A stretch of DNA of 64,000 nt from Sphaeroforma arctica JP610. Its lineage: Eukaryota > Opisthokonta > Ichthyosporea > Ichthyophonida. The stretch's first letter is position 1, and every line of letters begins with the position of its first letter. Where the stretch lies: NCBI RefSeq assembly GCF_001186125.1, contig NW_014040504.1, forward strand, positions 81,469 through 145,468. Direction: 5' to 3'. Shown here piece by piece: positions 1 through 12,240 of this stretch. Under the pieces are notes generated by a model that did not search any database, was not told where the DNA came from, and worked only from the letters and a program-made list of their open reading frames with translations. Both the position numbers and the translations under genes were made by a program.

Positions 1-110
<110 letters not shown>

Positions 111-3060
111 TACATATTCATTTTTCCGAGGTAGCCACCTATTTAGTATTTAACACCTACGAAGTTGGGCAATCACAGTCATTACTACAACCGCGTTAGT
201 GGCAACAGGACAACCACAAGGCCCATCAACTGCCACACACTACCACGACAATACCTATCACGACCCTCGCATCACATATATCCGCGTGCCTTGATCGTAT
301 CTTGCTTACGTACCGAATCGGTCTATCTCAGTCATTTCCCGCAACTGCTCGACCAGCAGTAGCATAGCCAAAAAGTCCATCGACTGCCACTTGGCAATGT
401 CCAGGGACAGGTGAGCGATGACATCTGGTGCATCGCTGCCGTGGGGTGTACGGTTCTTGCGCGAGTGATTGCCTGTGCGGCTCACCAGGCTGGTCAGTTT
501 GCGTCGAAGAGTGGAGTGGAACCTGTGATAAGGATGCCAGCAAGGTTAGGTTACAGGTTTTTTTTGGGCTACTATGAGAACCAAGATTCGTGAGGTATGA
601 GCCAGAACTCAGCCTGTTATGGTACTGATATAAACCAAGACTGGAAGCATAAAAGGTCTAGTATAGTGCGGGAGCAACGAACACTCTAAGAATTGGGAGC
701 TGTCAACCATGTACCACAGGCGCCGAAGTTAACTGGGTCGTATGCAGATTGGCAGTGAAGGAATGCAAACGAAAGAAATGGGCACAACTGTGTATGTGAA
801 CACAGATACTACTCAGACTATGGCGACGGGGGTCCGATATGGAAACCATCCTTAATTTTACAATGGAAGTTAGACGACGGCAAGCAACCGCATAGTTCAG
901 ATTCAGAATTGCAGTAGATATTAAAAGTATGACTATGTGCCAAACGGATGGTGGCAAATCGAGTCGACGTCACTGAAGCAATCGGGCATAGACCGAGCGG
1001 ATTGAATGCCGGTATGAACGCAGGAGCTCGAAAAGTACTGCATTTCCTGTAGAGTCATGCCTGTGGCTCTAACACCTCTTTATGTACTTCTGTATTGCAG
1101 CTGCTAGTGTCGACAATCACAGAAGTAGAAAATAAAGCTTGGCTTGCTAAAGTAAGGTAACCCACAAATAGCACATTACACACCTTGCCGTATGCTCCCG
1201 TTTCATCTGAGGTTGTATGAAGCACGAACAGCAACGTGAATAAACCCCAAAACCGCATGGAAAGCTACACTATCATCTTGCATCGTGCTCGTAGTGAGGA
1301 ACGCCCTCGATATGACTGTACTAAATAACTCGCACAGTTCTATACTATAGCACATGCTATTACGCATGTTATTTTCTTTGAGCGACACACAGAAACGGAA
1401 TTTCGAACACATGAATTTGCATTTAGATGACAGCACTTGTTGTGATACGATTTATCCACATTGCATATAAACACATTAGTCGGGACTAGAATGAGAGCCA
1501 TTAGATTATCCAGGTCACGATTGATTCAGAATCTGGCATATCATAACTGTGCATACAAACATTGCGTGACGAAGTCTGCGGGCTGATAGAATCTCAAGCA
1601 CGAACATAACAGAACACGATGTACGGGTGTGTATACGCCGTATAGATAACATATGTAGCAATCTTTGTGCTTATCGCAATCGACATACCCAGGTGTGCCG
1701 TGGCCCTGGTCCATTTTTCGAACTTCTACGTTCTTAGACTTCACCCGTAAACCCGCTTTCCTTATGTAACAGTGGAGCGCACACTGATGCTAAATCAAAG
1801 AACGAAAGGCCTCTGATGGTGATGAGAACCTAATCTAACAAATGCAGTGATATAAGTATAGCTAACTGCACACATACAAGGATTCTACGTAAACTTGTGC
1901 TGTGCCATGACATAGTTGCCCAGCTTATGCAAAGTGATCCGTGCGACGGGCATTTCCGGCTGATGTAGTTGTACAGCTGATTCATATTTCCGATATATCG
2001 TAACAGCCTGAACACACCTAAAGCATTTTGACGACAAAGCTGCATTTCCCAGGTCTCAATAAGTTAAAAAATTATGTTCATTTCTGAGGAGGCTGTAACC
2101 GAGCCGATGGCGAATAGATTTTGAGCATAAATGAAGAAATGAGAGAGAAGGTAGCACTGGCCGCCCAGACATGCAGAATTCTACTTTACACCTGCTTGTG
2201 TTCTGACAAAGCTGACGTAATTGTGAATTTTTTCTTCTTCTTTTTCTCCTGACAGTAATCTGAGATGTCTGACAATTTCTCTTTGTTGGTGGTTCTGCCA
2301 AGTATTGTATGTATTAATAGTTTTCAGTGTATACTGTATAGATCTCCAGCACAGTACGATTTTCCAATCTCTCATTTTACAGGGGAGGCGAAGTTGTATA
2401 AATTTTGTGTAAAAAAATGCACCCCAGTTTATTGAAAACGCATTTTGATTTGGATTCGCCAAATCAACATTCCATACGAGCTATAATTTGCTCCGTATTT
2501 TTTTTTTACAATCTTTGGGGCAAGATTTGATTGTAGATACAATGTTGAACTTTGGACCAATGAGTGCTCTGTATTCAAGTCTCAAATATAAATATTAAAC
2601 GAGTTATTATTGGTAAGTTAAGATTATATATAGTAATATTATTCGTGTACAGATAAACCGCCAAATAAGGCATATTTAATTGGCTTTAAAGTATTCAAAT
2701 TTAAACTTGATTGTCGGCACATACAGATATTCAAAGTACCGCATATCATTTTTGCAAATGATATCAACCATATCACTCCCTTCATCACGAAACACGAGAA
2801 TAAAATGTGGTACATAGAACATGGCGTATAACTTGTACAAAACATTGAAATGTCCAATGTAACAACGTTCTTCTGTAAAACTAAGCCGTCGGGTCAAGCG
2901 AACCGTGTACATAAAAAAAGAGACGATCCTGATAACTGGCTGATAACGATCAGATACTCATAGGCTGGCACTTTAAAAAACAGCTTTTACAAAGCGCTGT
3001 ACTATGAGGAAGAATTCATAAAGTGATAAACAAAAACGCCGGTGCCATGTTATCAACTGT
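111..3060. other. Gene-poor stretch, no supported gene
   Basis: Only short overlapping reading frames occur here on both strands. None is longer than about 93 codons and none shows a recognisable domain, a credible splice chain or a composition like the real exons in this window. I see no RNA gene. It is best treated as the upstream intergenic region of the armadillo gene. Confidence 0.6.
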
Positions 3061-3062
3061 CG

Positions 3063-3070
3063 TATAAATA
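3063..3070 (+). promoter_or_regulatory. TATA box candidate for the armadillo-repeat gene
   Basis: A canonical TATAAATA lies about 245 bases upstream of the ATG of the intronless armadillo gene. Transcription would start near 3095, giving a 5' leader of about 220 bases. Position and sequence are seen; function is inferred. Confidence 0.5.
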
Positions 3071-3313
3071 CCAGACGCGCAGCACGATCAATATCACTCA
3101 CGTTCGTTTTAGAATATAGAGTTCTCTAGCGAATACACTATACAAGTAGTCTAATAGCAATCGACACCACAGCTTACCCACGAACAAGGTTGGCAAAATT
3201 CATATAAAACGTACTTGGTTTGATTACTAAACGCTACATTTCACAGCAGAACACAGAAAACACTTAGATCTCACATCAAGAAATCCGAGTTTTGAATAAA
3301 CGCTCAGTAAGAC

Positions 3314-5092
3314 ATGCACAGGAGTCAGCGCAGCAACAACCTCAACAATACAACGGATGCTATCAACAACGATGCTCACGACATCGCGACGGCATTCTCA
3401 GGCAGCAACCTAAATGTAAATGATGGAATCGATGGTATCACGGGCAGAAGCACGCGCACGCGCACTCGCAGTAGATCGTCCGATCGCACTGAACGCCCCA
3501 CACTCAAACGCCGAGTAACACAACTCCTGGCTAATATACGCGATGGCAGTGGTAGTAGTACAGGCAGCAGCAGCAGCAGGCATGTTGGGGACGGTCGCTC
3601 TGGCTCAGCCCGGTACGCGAGTAGCAGTAGCAACTCACACAACCGATTGACAGCCAGTTCGAGATGGTTGAATCCTAAAAATAGATCGCTCACATCCATA
3701 CTGGACTCCCTGGCGGCCTGGAAGGAGATGGAACCAAACGAGGTGCTGGAGTGTCTGTGCAGATTCCAAGTGCAAATTGAGAGTGAAGAAGAATTGGCTA
3801 CCATGTCCAAGTCGGAGCGGCAGAGTACGGCCCTGTCCCGTGCGGTGCGTCCCATCAGTGAGATACTACGCGTCGCACTGGAAGACAGAGCCATGCTCCT
3901 CATTAACCAGTCGCTTGTGTGTATGCGCCAGGTAACAAAAGGAGATGCTGTTGCGATAGAGATGGCGACTAATTTACATGTACCCCAGCTTATAAAGGAT
4001 GTGATGGTGCAGAATCCACGCGATGCGGTCATTCAACGCAACTGCTACATGGTGTACAGATCTCTTACCTTCCACCGAGCTGACAACCAGCAATACATCG
4101 TACAGCAACTAGACGTTGTGCCTCTCGTCTGCAAGGCGATGAGGAACATGCCAAACAATCCCTCGTTACAAGCGGCCGGGTTTATGTTGATTCAGAACGT
4201 CACATGGCTGGTAGACGCGAATAGATGTGTAGTAGATTCAGATGGCGGAATCCAGCTGATTCTAGACGCCATGAAGCGATTCCCCTTCGATACCGAACTC
4301 CAGAAATGGGGGTGTGGAGCGATCCAAAACCTTGCTTGTAGTATAGATTGCACGGCAAAGATTGTGAAGATGAAAGCCTTGGATGTTGTGCTCGCAGCAA
4401 TGCGACACTTTCCCTCAAATGTGGTCATGCAGAACTACGGTCTAGGTGTGATGCGAAACTTGTCTTTCCTGAAGACCAACCGCGTCGCTGTGGCGATGGG
4501 GGGGGACACTATAGCTCTGGCTCTAGCGGCAATGAGCAAGCATTTTGACTCCATTGAGGTACAATCGAGTGCATGTTCATTCCTCTTTAATGTTATCATA
4601 GATGTAGAAGAAAACCGAGAGATTCTACTGAAAACAAAGGATTTTCTACCTATGCTGTTCACATTCAAACGCCGACACGACCAGGATCTGCGGTTCTACG
4701 AGAAGTCTAATGCTCTGCTGGAACAACTAGCAAGGGGTACCGAGGGCTCCTGTTACATTGATCTTGGGGAATGTAAGACTGCATTCAGTCTGAAGGAGTT
4801 GGCTGCACGGACTGTCGCGTATCATCTGAAGAAACCTGTATCACTTGGGTGTGAAGACACCAGCATGCTCTTTCCGGATCTGAAGAACTGTTTAAAAGAC
4901 GCACGGGACTGCGATTGGTGCGAGAAGAAGTTCATACAGTACACAGATATTGCATACAAATCCAAACCAGATAGATGGGCTTTAAGGCGTGTATGTAGTA
5001 GAAACTGTCTGCAGAATGTTATCGATGACACTGTCAGTAGGAACAAGTCTGTGCTCGCGGTCGAGGTCGAATCAGCTGCTCTGGTAGCGTAA
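3314..5092 (+). CDS. Armadillo-repeat protein with C-terminal Cys-rich zinc-ribbon-like segment
   Basis: This is a single uninterrupted reading frame of 592 aa. Residues 1-125 are low complexity (Asn-rich, then Arg/Thr- and Ser/Gly-rich), probably disordered. From about residue 140 to 480 the protein is built of helical armadillo-type repeats, visible in recurring segments such as GFMLIQNVTWLV, GCGAIQNLAC and GLGVMRNLSFL, where a small residue and N-L/V-x-x mark the third helix of each repeat. The C-terminal part has C533-x2-C536 and C561-x3-C565, spaced like a small zinc-binding module; no canonical MYND or RING pattern is complete. ARM proteins are scaffolds for protein-protein contacts, but no partner can be named. 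The start is the first ATG after an upstream TATA box. Lack of introns is notable next to genes with 10-29 exons. AATAAA follows at 5410. Confidence 0.85.
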   Translation: MHRSQRSNNLNNTTDAINNDAHDIATAFSGSNLNVNDGIDGITGRSTRTRTRSRSSDRTERPTLKRRVTQLLANIRDGSGSSTGSSSSRHVGDGRSGSARYASSSSNSHNRLTASSRWLNPKNRSLTSILDSLAAWKEMEPNEVLECLCRFQVQIESEEELATMSKSERQSTALSRAVRPISEILRVALEDRAMLLINQSLVCMRQVTKGDAVAIEMATNLHVPQLIKDVMVQNPRDAVIQRNCYMVYRSLTFHRADNQQYIVQQLDVVPLVCKAMRNMPNNPSLQAAGFMLIQNVTWLVDANRCVVDSDGGIQLILDAMKRFPFDTELQKWGCGAIQNLACSIDCTAKIVKMKALDVVLAAMRHFPSNVVMQNYGLGVMRNLSFLKTNRVAVAMGGDTIALALAAMSKHFDSIEVQSSACSFLFNVIIDVEENREILLKTKDFLPMLFTFKRRHDQDLRFYEKSNALLEQLARGTEGSCYIDLGECKTAFSLKELAARTVAYHLKKPVSLGCEDTSMLFPDLKNCLKDARDCDWCEKKFIQYTDIAYKSKPDRWALRRVCSRNCLQNVIDDTVSRNKSVLAVEVESAALVA

Positions 5093-5224
5093 AGCGTCCC
5101 GACTAGTTAGTATATGGTTCGAGGCTCACCATAGTATAGCTGATAAACCCTGATGTATAGTATATATCGATACATACGGAGGCGCCAACACAACATGCGA
5201 AGGCGGCGACGCAGCACAGGGGCA

Positions 5225-5400
5225 TATAGAAGCATACAAAAGAAACAGTCAAAATAGTAAAAGTCAAAGTCAAAGAGAAAGTAAAGTCAAGACAAGTACA
5301 GAGAAAGAGAAAGCCAAGATAGGTACCGGGAAAGAGAAAGAGAAAACCAAGAGAGGTACTGAGAAAGAGAAAGAGAAAGTAAAGACAAAGAGAAGATACA
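5225..5400. repeat. Purine-rich AAAG/GAGAAA imperfect repeat
   Basis: A G/A-rich strand built of variants of GTCAAAG and GAGAAAGA occupies the likely 3' untranslated region of the armadillo gene. It is an imperfect tandem repeat with no coding potential. Confidence 0.7.
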
Positions 5401-5409
5401 TGTAAATAG

Positions 5410-5415
5410 AATAAA
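5410..5415 (+). terminator. Polyadenylation signal candidate, armadillo gene
   Basis: AATAAA lies about 320 bases after the stop codon, just past the purine-rich repeat. It is the first perfect hexamer downstream. Confidence 0.4.
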
Positions 5416-7097
5416 TTCGAACAAGTTCAAACAAATATGAATTGTAACATTATTAGCCTACGAGGTACATAAAAAGTATGATAAACAAGTTCAAACAACG
5501 TTGATTACAAGATTTGACAGAAACAACGATTGAAACACACTGCATACTGTGAATCAAACTCAAAAATTTAGACTACACCAACCGCGAAATAGTAAATACG
5601 CAAAACAAAGTACTCGCACGATTCGATGTTAATATAGATGTACGAGCTCGACATCAAGCCACTCTATGCTCTATCAACCTTTAATGGTCTTGAATTCAAC
5701 CACAGAGTGCGCAAGTACTCTATAATTTCACCGATATAGTGTGATCATACGCAGGAACAACGTCGGTTTGCGCAAGTACTTTATCAACTATTGTTCTGAT
5801 ACCCAATAATCACATAGTACTGATAATTTATTACCATACTGCTCTAATACCTAATAATTGCTGCCGCACAGCGCGAGTCGCTCCGCAGTTTCAATCACGG
5901 TTACGAGACTCTTACTGCAGATACACCTCGAAGCAGCACTAGCTTGCAGATATGGTAGCCATAAGTGACTTTATACGAGCTGCTTGCAGCACTACCGCAA
6001 AATACCTTGGCTATACAAAGAGAGCACCTGACCAACTATAAATAGAGGCCCAAGTGTCGACTGTTGAGTCATCAAGTGTCGACACTCTGACTCACTGACT
6101 GCCGACTGGTCTCGAAGACTCGTTAGTCCGTCACCCGAGGCCCGAGGGCCGACTCCGAGGGGTGGGGGAGAGTGTTCCTTTTTAATTTTATACAAAAAAT
6201 ACAAAAAAAAAGCAGCAACAGGAGGGGGGGGGGGTCACGGGACTCGGGGTCGGGGGCGAACGGAAACGACTGTTTATTTTGTTTTTGTTTTTACAAAAAA
6301 AAAGATAATTTACTACCCTGCTGCTATTTATAAATATGCAGTGAATAGGCTCTCTCGAACGGAAACGCTTTTAAAAATACATTTTCAAATATTTTTTTTT
6401 CTTTTTCAAACGGGAAACGGCGTAAATATGTATCAAGTTTTGTTTTATTTGAGAAGGCTATGTCAAGTTACGTATATATATATTGAATATAATATGTATC
6501 CAAGAAAATTTGAACCTCATCACAAGATACGTTCAAGTACTGGAAATTTGTTCTATTTTCAGGAGGCTATGGGAAATTTAAATTTCAGAATATGTTTAAA
6601 TTCTGGAAATTTGGAGCTACCCTTGGACACGAAAATATGTTCGTGATTCACGAAACAAATGTGTTCCAACTCAGGAATCTGGAACTTCAATATTCAAATC
6701 TGAAACTTAGATATCCAAAAATAAATGCAAAATATATTAAATTTGGAACTATGTACTCGAAATATAATAAATTGAGGAGGCTGCAAAAAAATTACCAGTT
6801 ATACGCTTGTCCTACAGGTTCGATCCGATTCCGATTCCGATTCCGATTCCGATTCGATTGATGAATCAATAGAATTATTGCACATGGTCTATTCCCCACT
6901 TGTGCGTGTATTTCACAGTATTGACATGACGAATATTATGGTCACGAAAAGAAGTACTACAGTTTTGGTAGTAGAATATTAATGTACAGCACAGATCAAC
7001 GCCTCTGGCATATTTTTCCTCGCGCTACATACGGCATTTATTCTTCAAATACTATTGAACGTATACATATCGTGAATAGAACGACGATCGCTCAAAC
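5416..7097. other. Intergenic region between armadillo gene and NAP1
   Basis: No supported gene. It holds a TATAAATA at 6037-6044 followed by a GTCGAC/GAGTCA-rich stretch with short inverted segments (6057-6150), poly-G and poly-A runs near 6200-6300, an AT-rich stretch with short frames (6340-6800), and a hexamer array of GATTCC at about 6826-6858. The TATA element could belong to an unrecognised short or non-coding transcript. Confidence 0.5.
6826..6858. repeat. GATTCC hexanucleotide array
   Basis: About five tandem copies of the GATTCC unit (in phase CGATTC) are seen directly. Confidence 0.9.
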
Positions 7098-8323
7098 ATG
7101 TCTGGAGGTAAAGGATTCGATCAGGAAACTATTCAGGCCATGATGCAAAATCCTGAGCTGATGGCACAGCTACAGCGTCGCATGGAAGGTCTTACTGGTA
7201 AGGGTTCAGGGTATGTTGAATCACTTCCCAAGCCTATCCAAAACCGTGTAAAAGCACTCAAGAACATCAACCGCGAGCACCAGGCCCTACAGCGCCAGTT
7301 TAACCAGGAGTTGCTAGCGTTGGAGCGTAAGTTCTTGACACTGAACGAACCACTGTACACACGCCGATCGAAGATCGTGACCGGTGATTACGAGCCTACT
7401 GAGGAGGAGTGCAACTACGTCGACAGCGATGAGGAGAGCGATGAAGAAGACGAGGACAAGGTTGTTGACCTGGATAGTGAAGGTGACAAAGAAGCACAGG
7501 ATGCTTTAGACGAGATCGATGTCAAGGGCATCCCTGCGTTCTGGTTGACCGCAATGCAGTGTAACCCGGATATCGACAATATGATTGAAGAACAAGATCG
7601 GGAATGTCTGGAGTCGTTGGTGGATGTTACGTACGAGTACTTAGCCGAGGGTGAATTTGGTTTTAAACTAGTGTTCAAATTCGAACCCAACGAGTACTTT
7701 ACCAACACGGAACTTATCAAGACATATCACCTCAGCGATGACGGCACCAGCACAGAGTTGATGTTCGAGCGCGCAGAGGGCACCGTCATTGACTGGAAAT
7801 CGGCCGAGAAGAACTTGTGTGTAACCACCAAGAGCAAGAAGCAAAGACACAAAGCCAGCGGACAGATCCGTATGAAAACGAGTACCGAACCTCGCGAGAG
7901 TTTCTTCAACTTCTTCTCACCCCCCGAGATGCCATCGGAAGAGGATATTGATGCAGATCAGGAGGCAGCGGAGGAAATCAGTGAGCGGTTAGAGGCTGAC
8001 TATGAGTTGGGCGAGACTATTAAAGACGAGATCATCCCAAGGGCCGTGTTCTGGTTCACTGGCGAGGCATTGGTAAGTGGTCAATAACAATAGCAATAGC
8101 AATAATCATAGATCATATATGCAAATATGTTCGCACGCACGCACACACACACACACACACTCACACACACATATATATATATAGGTATATATATGTACAT
8201 AAACACATGTATAAATACACACACACACGCACACACACACATATATATATATACATATGTATATGACTATATATATATATATGAATACTCTCACACAAAT
8301 TATATAAATATATATATAACATG

Positions 8324-8385
<62 letters not shown>

Positions 8386-8446
8386 TACATTATATTATAT
8401 ATTTTTATTATATATACAATCATATATATGTGTACATATTTATATA

Positions 8447-8477
<31 letters not shown>

Positions 8478-8687
8478 GTTTACGCATATCTATACATATA
8501 TCATATCTAAATCATATATATATATATATATATACATACATACATACATGTTTATGTATTTGTGTACGTAGATGCATGTATATATATATACGAATATGAA
8601 CATGTAATATGCATTATATATATATATATTTATATTTTTATATGTATACGCATATCTATACATATATCATATCTAAATCATACGTGT

Positions 8688-8721
<34 letters not shown>

Positions 8722-10288
8722 ATATATGATATAAATAAGCATATATATATATACATATATATATATATAGATAGGTATATATATATATGTATATATGTAT
8801 GTATGTAAGGATATATGTATATATATACATATGTAGATATATATATATATATATATATATAGATAGGTATATATATATATGTATATATGTATGTATGTAA
8901 GGATATATGTATATATATACATATGTAGATATATATATATATATATATGTATATTTGTATATATATATACACATATATATATATATATATATATATGTAC
9001 ATATTTCTAGTAATGTTCGTATATCATTATGTATGTTGATTAGTAGCACTTCTGGAAGTATCGCAATTCTTCAGAGTTCTTTACAGGAGATATATATTTA
9101 TACATATAATTCAACATGATACAAGTCGTTATCATATGGCGAGTCGCAAATACTCGCACCTCCTGTATTTGTTCATACATATTTCATACGTACGTGTTTC
9201 GAATGTATACATACTTGTATATATATGTGTATTTAGTAAGCATAGTAAATTTGACTGATATATGGGGAGGGCTGCTTTTTTTGCCTTTGCTCATATTCAT
9301 ATACGTTTTGTAAAGTAGTCTCCATATTTAGTATCTGTAGATGATTCTATTGTGCTCATCATTGTTGTTGCTCATTGAAATTGAATGATATTACTTTCTT
9401 CGTGTATTTATTGTTCATTTATTTATATTTTTTGGTAAGAAACACATTACATGTGTGATCAATCGTATCAGATTACACTTTCGCACTTTTGTATGGATTT
9501 TCACGTTTATAAGCATCTAAGCAATTAGATTTGTATGCTGCATGTCGATTGTATGTTGAAACGGATGTCTGATTCATATACGATATTACCTGTGAGAGAA
9601 ATATTTTTTACGGTGCAAATGGCCTACGTACGTTAGAAGGCTTCTACTTTCATGCCTCGTGTCAATGTGCCATGTCAAACATAAATTTTGATATCCGGCG
9701 CAAACTATTCACACTTATCAATTGATAGAAGGTGTCTATACCGGGTATCTGTCGAATGAATATATCTGTATAGTACTTATCGGCCGTTCATTCGTGGATC
9801 GTGTTTTGTTTGTATATAATACTCGATTAATGCACCCCAGATGTATGTACGTTGACGCTGTTACTAAATGTATATTCCAAGCTTCTGGCACTAAAAGTAA
9901 ATCTCTAAGACAATGCTCGACGCGCCATAGCTGTACTTATAAAAAGAGTACGTGGTAATTTTGTTATCCACCACGCGCTAAATCTACCGATTGATTGTAC
10001 TATCACTAGTATTATCTGGTGAATGGAAAGTGACCGTTGGATAAGTTATCACTTAAGATATTCTCGTAACTGCCCGTTTCCGTGTATCTCGGTGCTTGTT
10101 CACTTGTTATATTAGATGTTCTCTGATAAATGGCCGTTTCCTTTGTGCAGGAGGACTATTCCGATGACGACGATGAAGACGACTATGAGGATGACGACGA
10201 TGGTGATTTTGACGACGAAGATGACGAGGAGAATGATGGCGACTACGAACCCAAGAAGGATACCCCCGAAGAGTGCAAGCAACAATAA
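7098..10288 (+). CDS. NAP1: Nucleosome assembly protein 1 (NAP1/NAP1L1-like histone chaperone)
   Basis: Two exons, 7098-8072 and 10151-10288, encode 370 aa. NAP1 binds H2A-H2B and H3-H4, shuttles histones and assembles nucleosomes. Residues about 50-95 form the long dimerisation helix ([20 protein letters not shown]). The next segment, [16 protein letters not shown], and later [15 protein letters not shown] plus the FWFTGEAL strand are hallmark NAP-domain sequences. Exon 2 encodes only the acidic tail (Asp/Glu tract of about 30 residues) and the end [12 protein letters not shown]. That end matches the C-terminus of animal NAP1L1, where CKQQ is a CaaX prenylation box. The donor (TTG followed by GTAAGT) and acceptor (TTTGTGCAG) are clear and phase 0. 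The start is the first ATG before [12 protein letters not shown] possible AATAAA lies at 10507. Confidence 0.95.
8073..10150. repeat. NAP1 intron made largely of AT/CA microsatellites
   Basis: The 2,078-base intron contains, from about 8130 to 9010, nearly continuous (CA)n, (AT)n and TATATG-type arrays, including a roughly 110-base block near 8765-8850 that recurs near 8860-8945. The rest is AT-rich unique sequence. Reading frames of Tyr-Ile and His-Thr repeats here are microsatellite artefacts. Confidence 0.9.
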
Positions 10289-11600
10289 GTAGTCAACATG
10301 TATATATGTACGCAGATATTGTATAATTATATTTGTGATGTATATTTACATCTATGGGTGAATGAGGGGAGGACAACCCAACCCCGCTTCCCAAAATGAG
10401 TTGTCAGAAACAGCGACGTTTACTTTTGGGGGATTTAGATTAGACGAGTGGAGCAATCCCTGAATTCTGCCGCCACAGTCTAATAATCGACGAGTTCTAA
10501 TCAACAAATAAAAAAAAGTGTACATATTTCATGCTTGCAAATGCCTTGCATACATAAAGAGCGAGCTGACGAATCCATTGTCAGACGATGGGGGCACAGT
10601 CTCTTGGTTGTTTTAAGAATCAAATTGTTCAGTTAAGATATAGGTTGTAATAAGGAAACATTGATTAAAAAGACAAGCCTAATTTCCATGAGAATATTAC
10701 GGTGAAGGGTTGAGACGTAAATATTCATGATGAATTTACCACTCTCTCTCTAGTCTAGAGAGGCCAGGTGCCATGGGCTTCTTATTTAAAAAACAACAAC
10801 AAAAACAACCTTCCCATATGGACGGCATACACATTATACAAACCGTAATGTGCAGTTCTGTGACTATATTTTTTCGTAATTTATATAAATTCTAGATGCG
10901 TCCTTCAGCATAGGTTATAAATGCCTTTATTTATAGACTACAGTCCAGTTTAAGGAAGTTGGCGCTGTCGCCAGCCAGCGCTATGAATTGATTTCGATAT
11001 ATGATGTATTCCGGATGATACGACATAGTGGTCTTGAGCCATACATGTGTCATGTGGTTGCACTACACGAGACGTCCGACGTGTAGAAAATACACTATAT
11101 ATATATATATGAAATACACATATACATACATACATATACATACATACATACATACATATATATATATGCATGTATATATATATATATATATGCATGTATA
11201 TATAAATGGTGCAATACACATTTACGCGTCTATGTATAAAGGAGATGTGTGGCGGTTATGCCAAGTCTCTTAACATTCACTCAAGGAGATCTATGTGAGT
11301 GACATCATATGCCTTCGTCGACGCCAACGTATCGATTTACACCCACCCTGCTCAAGTTTCGAACTACGAAAATAGACTTCTCCAATAACCTCTGACAGTT
11401 AAGAAATCATGGAAGCAGATGTGTATACACCCTTAGACAAACAAATATATATAGTTATCGACACCTAAGAACCTCATTCCGAACACTTCGCGCTACAGAC
11501 ACCAGCATGCGCACCAGACCACCAATGGCCTACAAACCACCTTCATATCATCCAACCCTCCAGCAGATTACCTACAGACTAGAACCCTCGTTCATGTCCT
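10289..11600. other. NAP1 3' region and intergenic DNA
   Basis: After the NAP1 stop come a likely 3' UTR with AATAAA at 10507-10512, a short palindrome of CTCTCTCTAGTCTAGAGAG at 10741-10762, and AT microsatellites with TACA units at 11096-11205. No gene is supported. Confidence 0.5.
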
Positions 11601-12066
11601 TCATTCCTCACACACCCTTAGGCGGAGGAAAGTCCTTGGGCCCAGGTACTTCATTAGGGATGGTGGGGGGTGTGGGTGGTTGCGGGTTAGACGGTGGCTG
11701 GGGTGGCTGTGGCGTGGGGGTGTTTGTGGTACTTGTGGGGGTGGCTGCGGTGGCTGGGGGGTGGGTCCTCCGGGAGGGGGGGTGGGTGTCTTAAACGCGT
11801 TGGACTTCTGGATCGCATTCTCTGCCGCACCTTCCTTGGAAGCCTCGGCCATGGCTTGTCGGGCCATCTTGATTGTCTCGGCTAGGCGTGGGATGACCTT
11901 TTTGGGTCCTGGTTGTATGGAAATTAGGGCCGGAATTAGGTTTTGGCACTGACTGGTTATATGTTTGGGTTTAACATTGTTCGTTTCTGCTGAACGCAGG
12001 ATGACCGCCTTCGACCCCGAATCAATACAGATATATATTTTGATGTGCCATTTTGGGATTGGCTGG
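11601..12066 (-). CDS. Proline-rich C-terminal fragment of an unrecognised protein
   Basis: On the minus strand an open frame of about 155 codons begins after an acceptor-like TTACATACCCAG at 12067-12078. Its first part, AVILRSAETNNV through PGPKKVIPRLAETIKMARQA and MAEASKEG, is protein-like and helical. It then runs into a proline-rich tract (KTPTPPPGGPTPQPPQPPPQ) and stops near 11601. I do not recognise the family; the helix-plus-proline-linker pattern is only loosely reminiscent of cytoskeletal adaptors. Upstream exons were not resolved: a minus-strand block at about 12133-12223 has good splice sites, but its phase does not fit. The opposite strand also offers exon-like pieces here, so strand and boundaries are uncertain. 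Confidence 0.35.
11655..11795 (+). repeat. G-rich tract with quadruplex-forming potential
   Basis: The plus strand carries more than ten runs of three to seven G separated by short loops. It is the complement of the proline-rich codons on the minus strand. Confidence 0.7.
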
Positions 12067-12240
12067 GTATGTAATTGGCGATAATACTGGGGTATAGACA
12101 GTGAACATAAGCATCTACACCATATCAGAGAAACCTGTATCTAAGCTGACGGAGTGCGAACGCATGATGTACACAGAAGTGCTGGACACAGAAGTCGGTC
12201 GAGGTACCAAGTCGTATAGACGTGACTGGGTATCAAACTA
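12001..12240 (+). other. Possible plus-strand exon pieces (uncertain)
   Basis: Plus-strand segments at about 12000-12066 (reading DDRLRPRINTDIYFDVPFWDW before GTATGT) and 12129-12232 (reading EKPVSKLTECERMMYTEVLD and on to SYRRDW) look exon-like with acceptable splice sites. They overlap the minus-strand frame described separately, so at most one of the two interpretations is right at 12000-12066. No family recognised. Confidence 0.2.

Noticed and set aside
3376-4032. 218-codon frame antisense to the armadillo gene
   Set aside because: It is a shadow of the real coding strand, with no domain and no independent start context.
6030-6200. TATA box plus GTCGAC-rich region as the end of an LTR-type element
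   Set aside because: No matching terminal repeat, primer-binding site or polymerase-like frame was seen nearby.
6810-6830. tRNA-like B-box (GGTTCGATCC)
   Set aside because: No A-box or cloverleaf could be folded around it; it is the start of the GATTCC array.
8106-9119. Long frames of Tyr-Ile and His-Thr repeats on both strands
   Set aside because: They are translations of AT and CA microsatellites in the NAP1 intron; all frames are open because the repeats lack stops.
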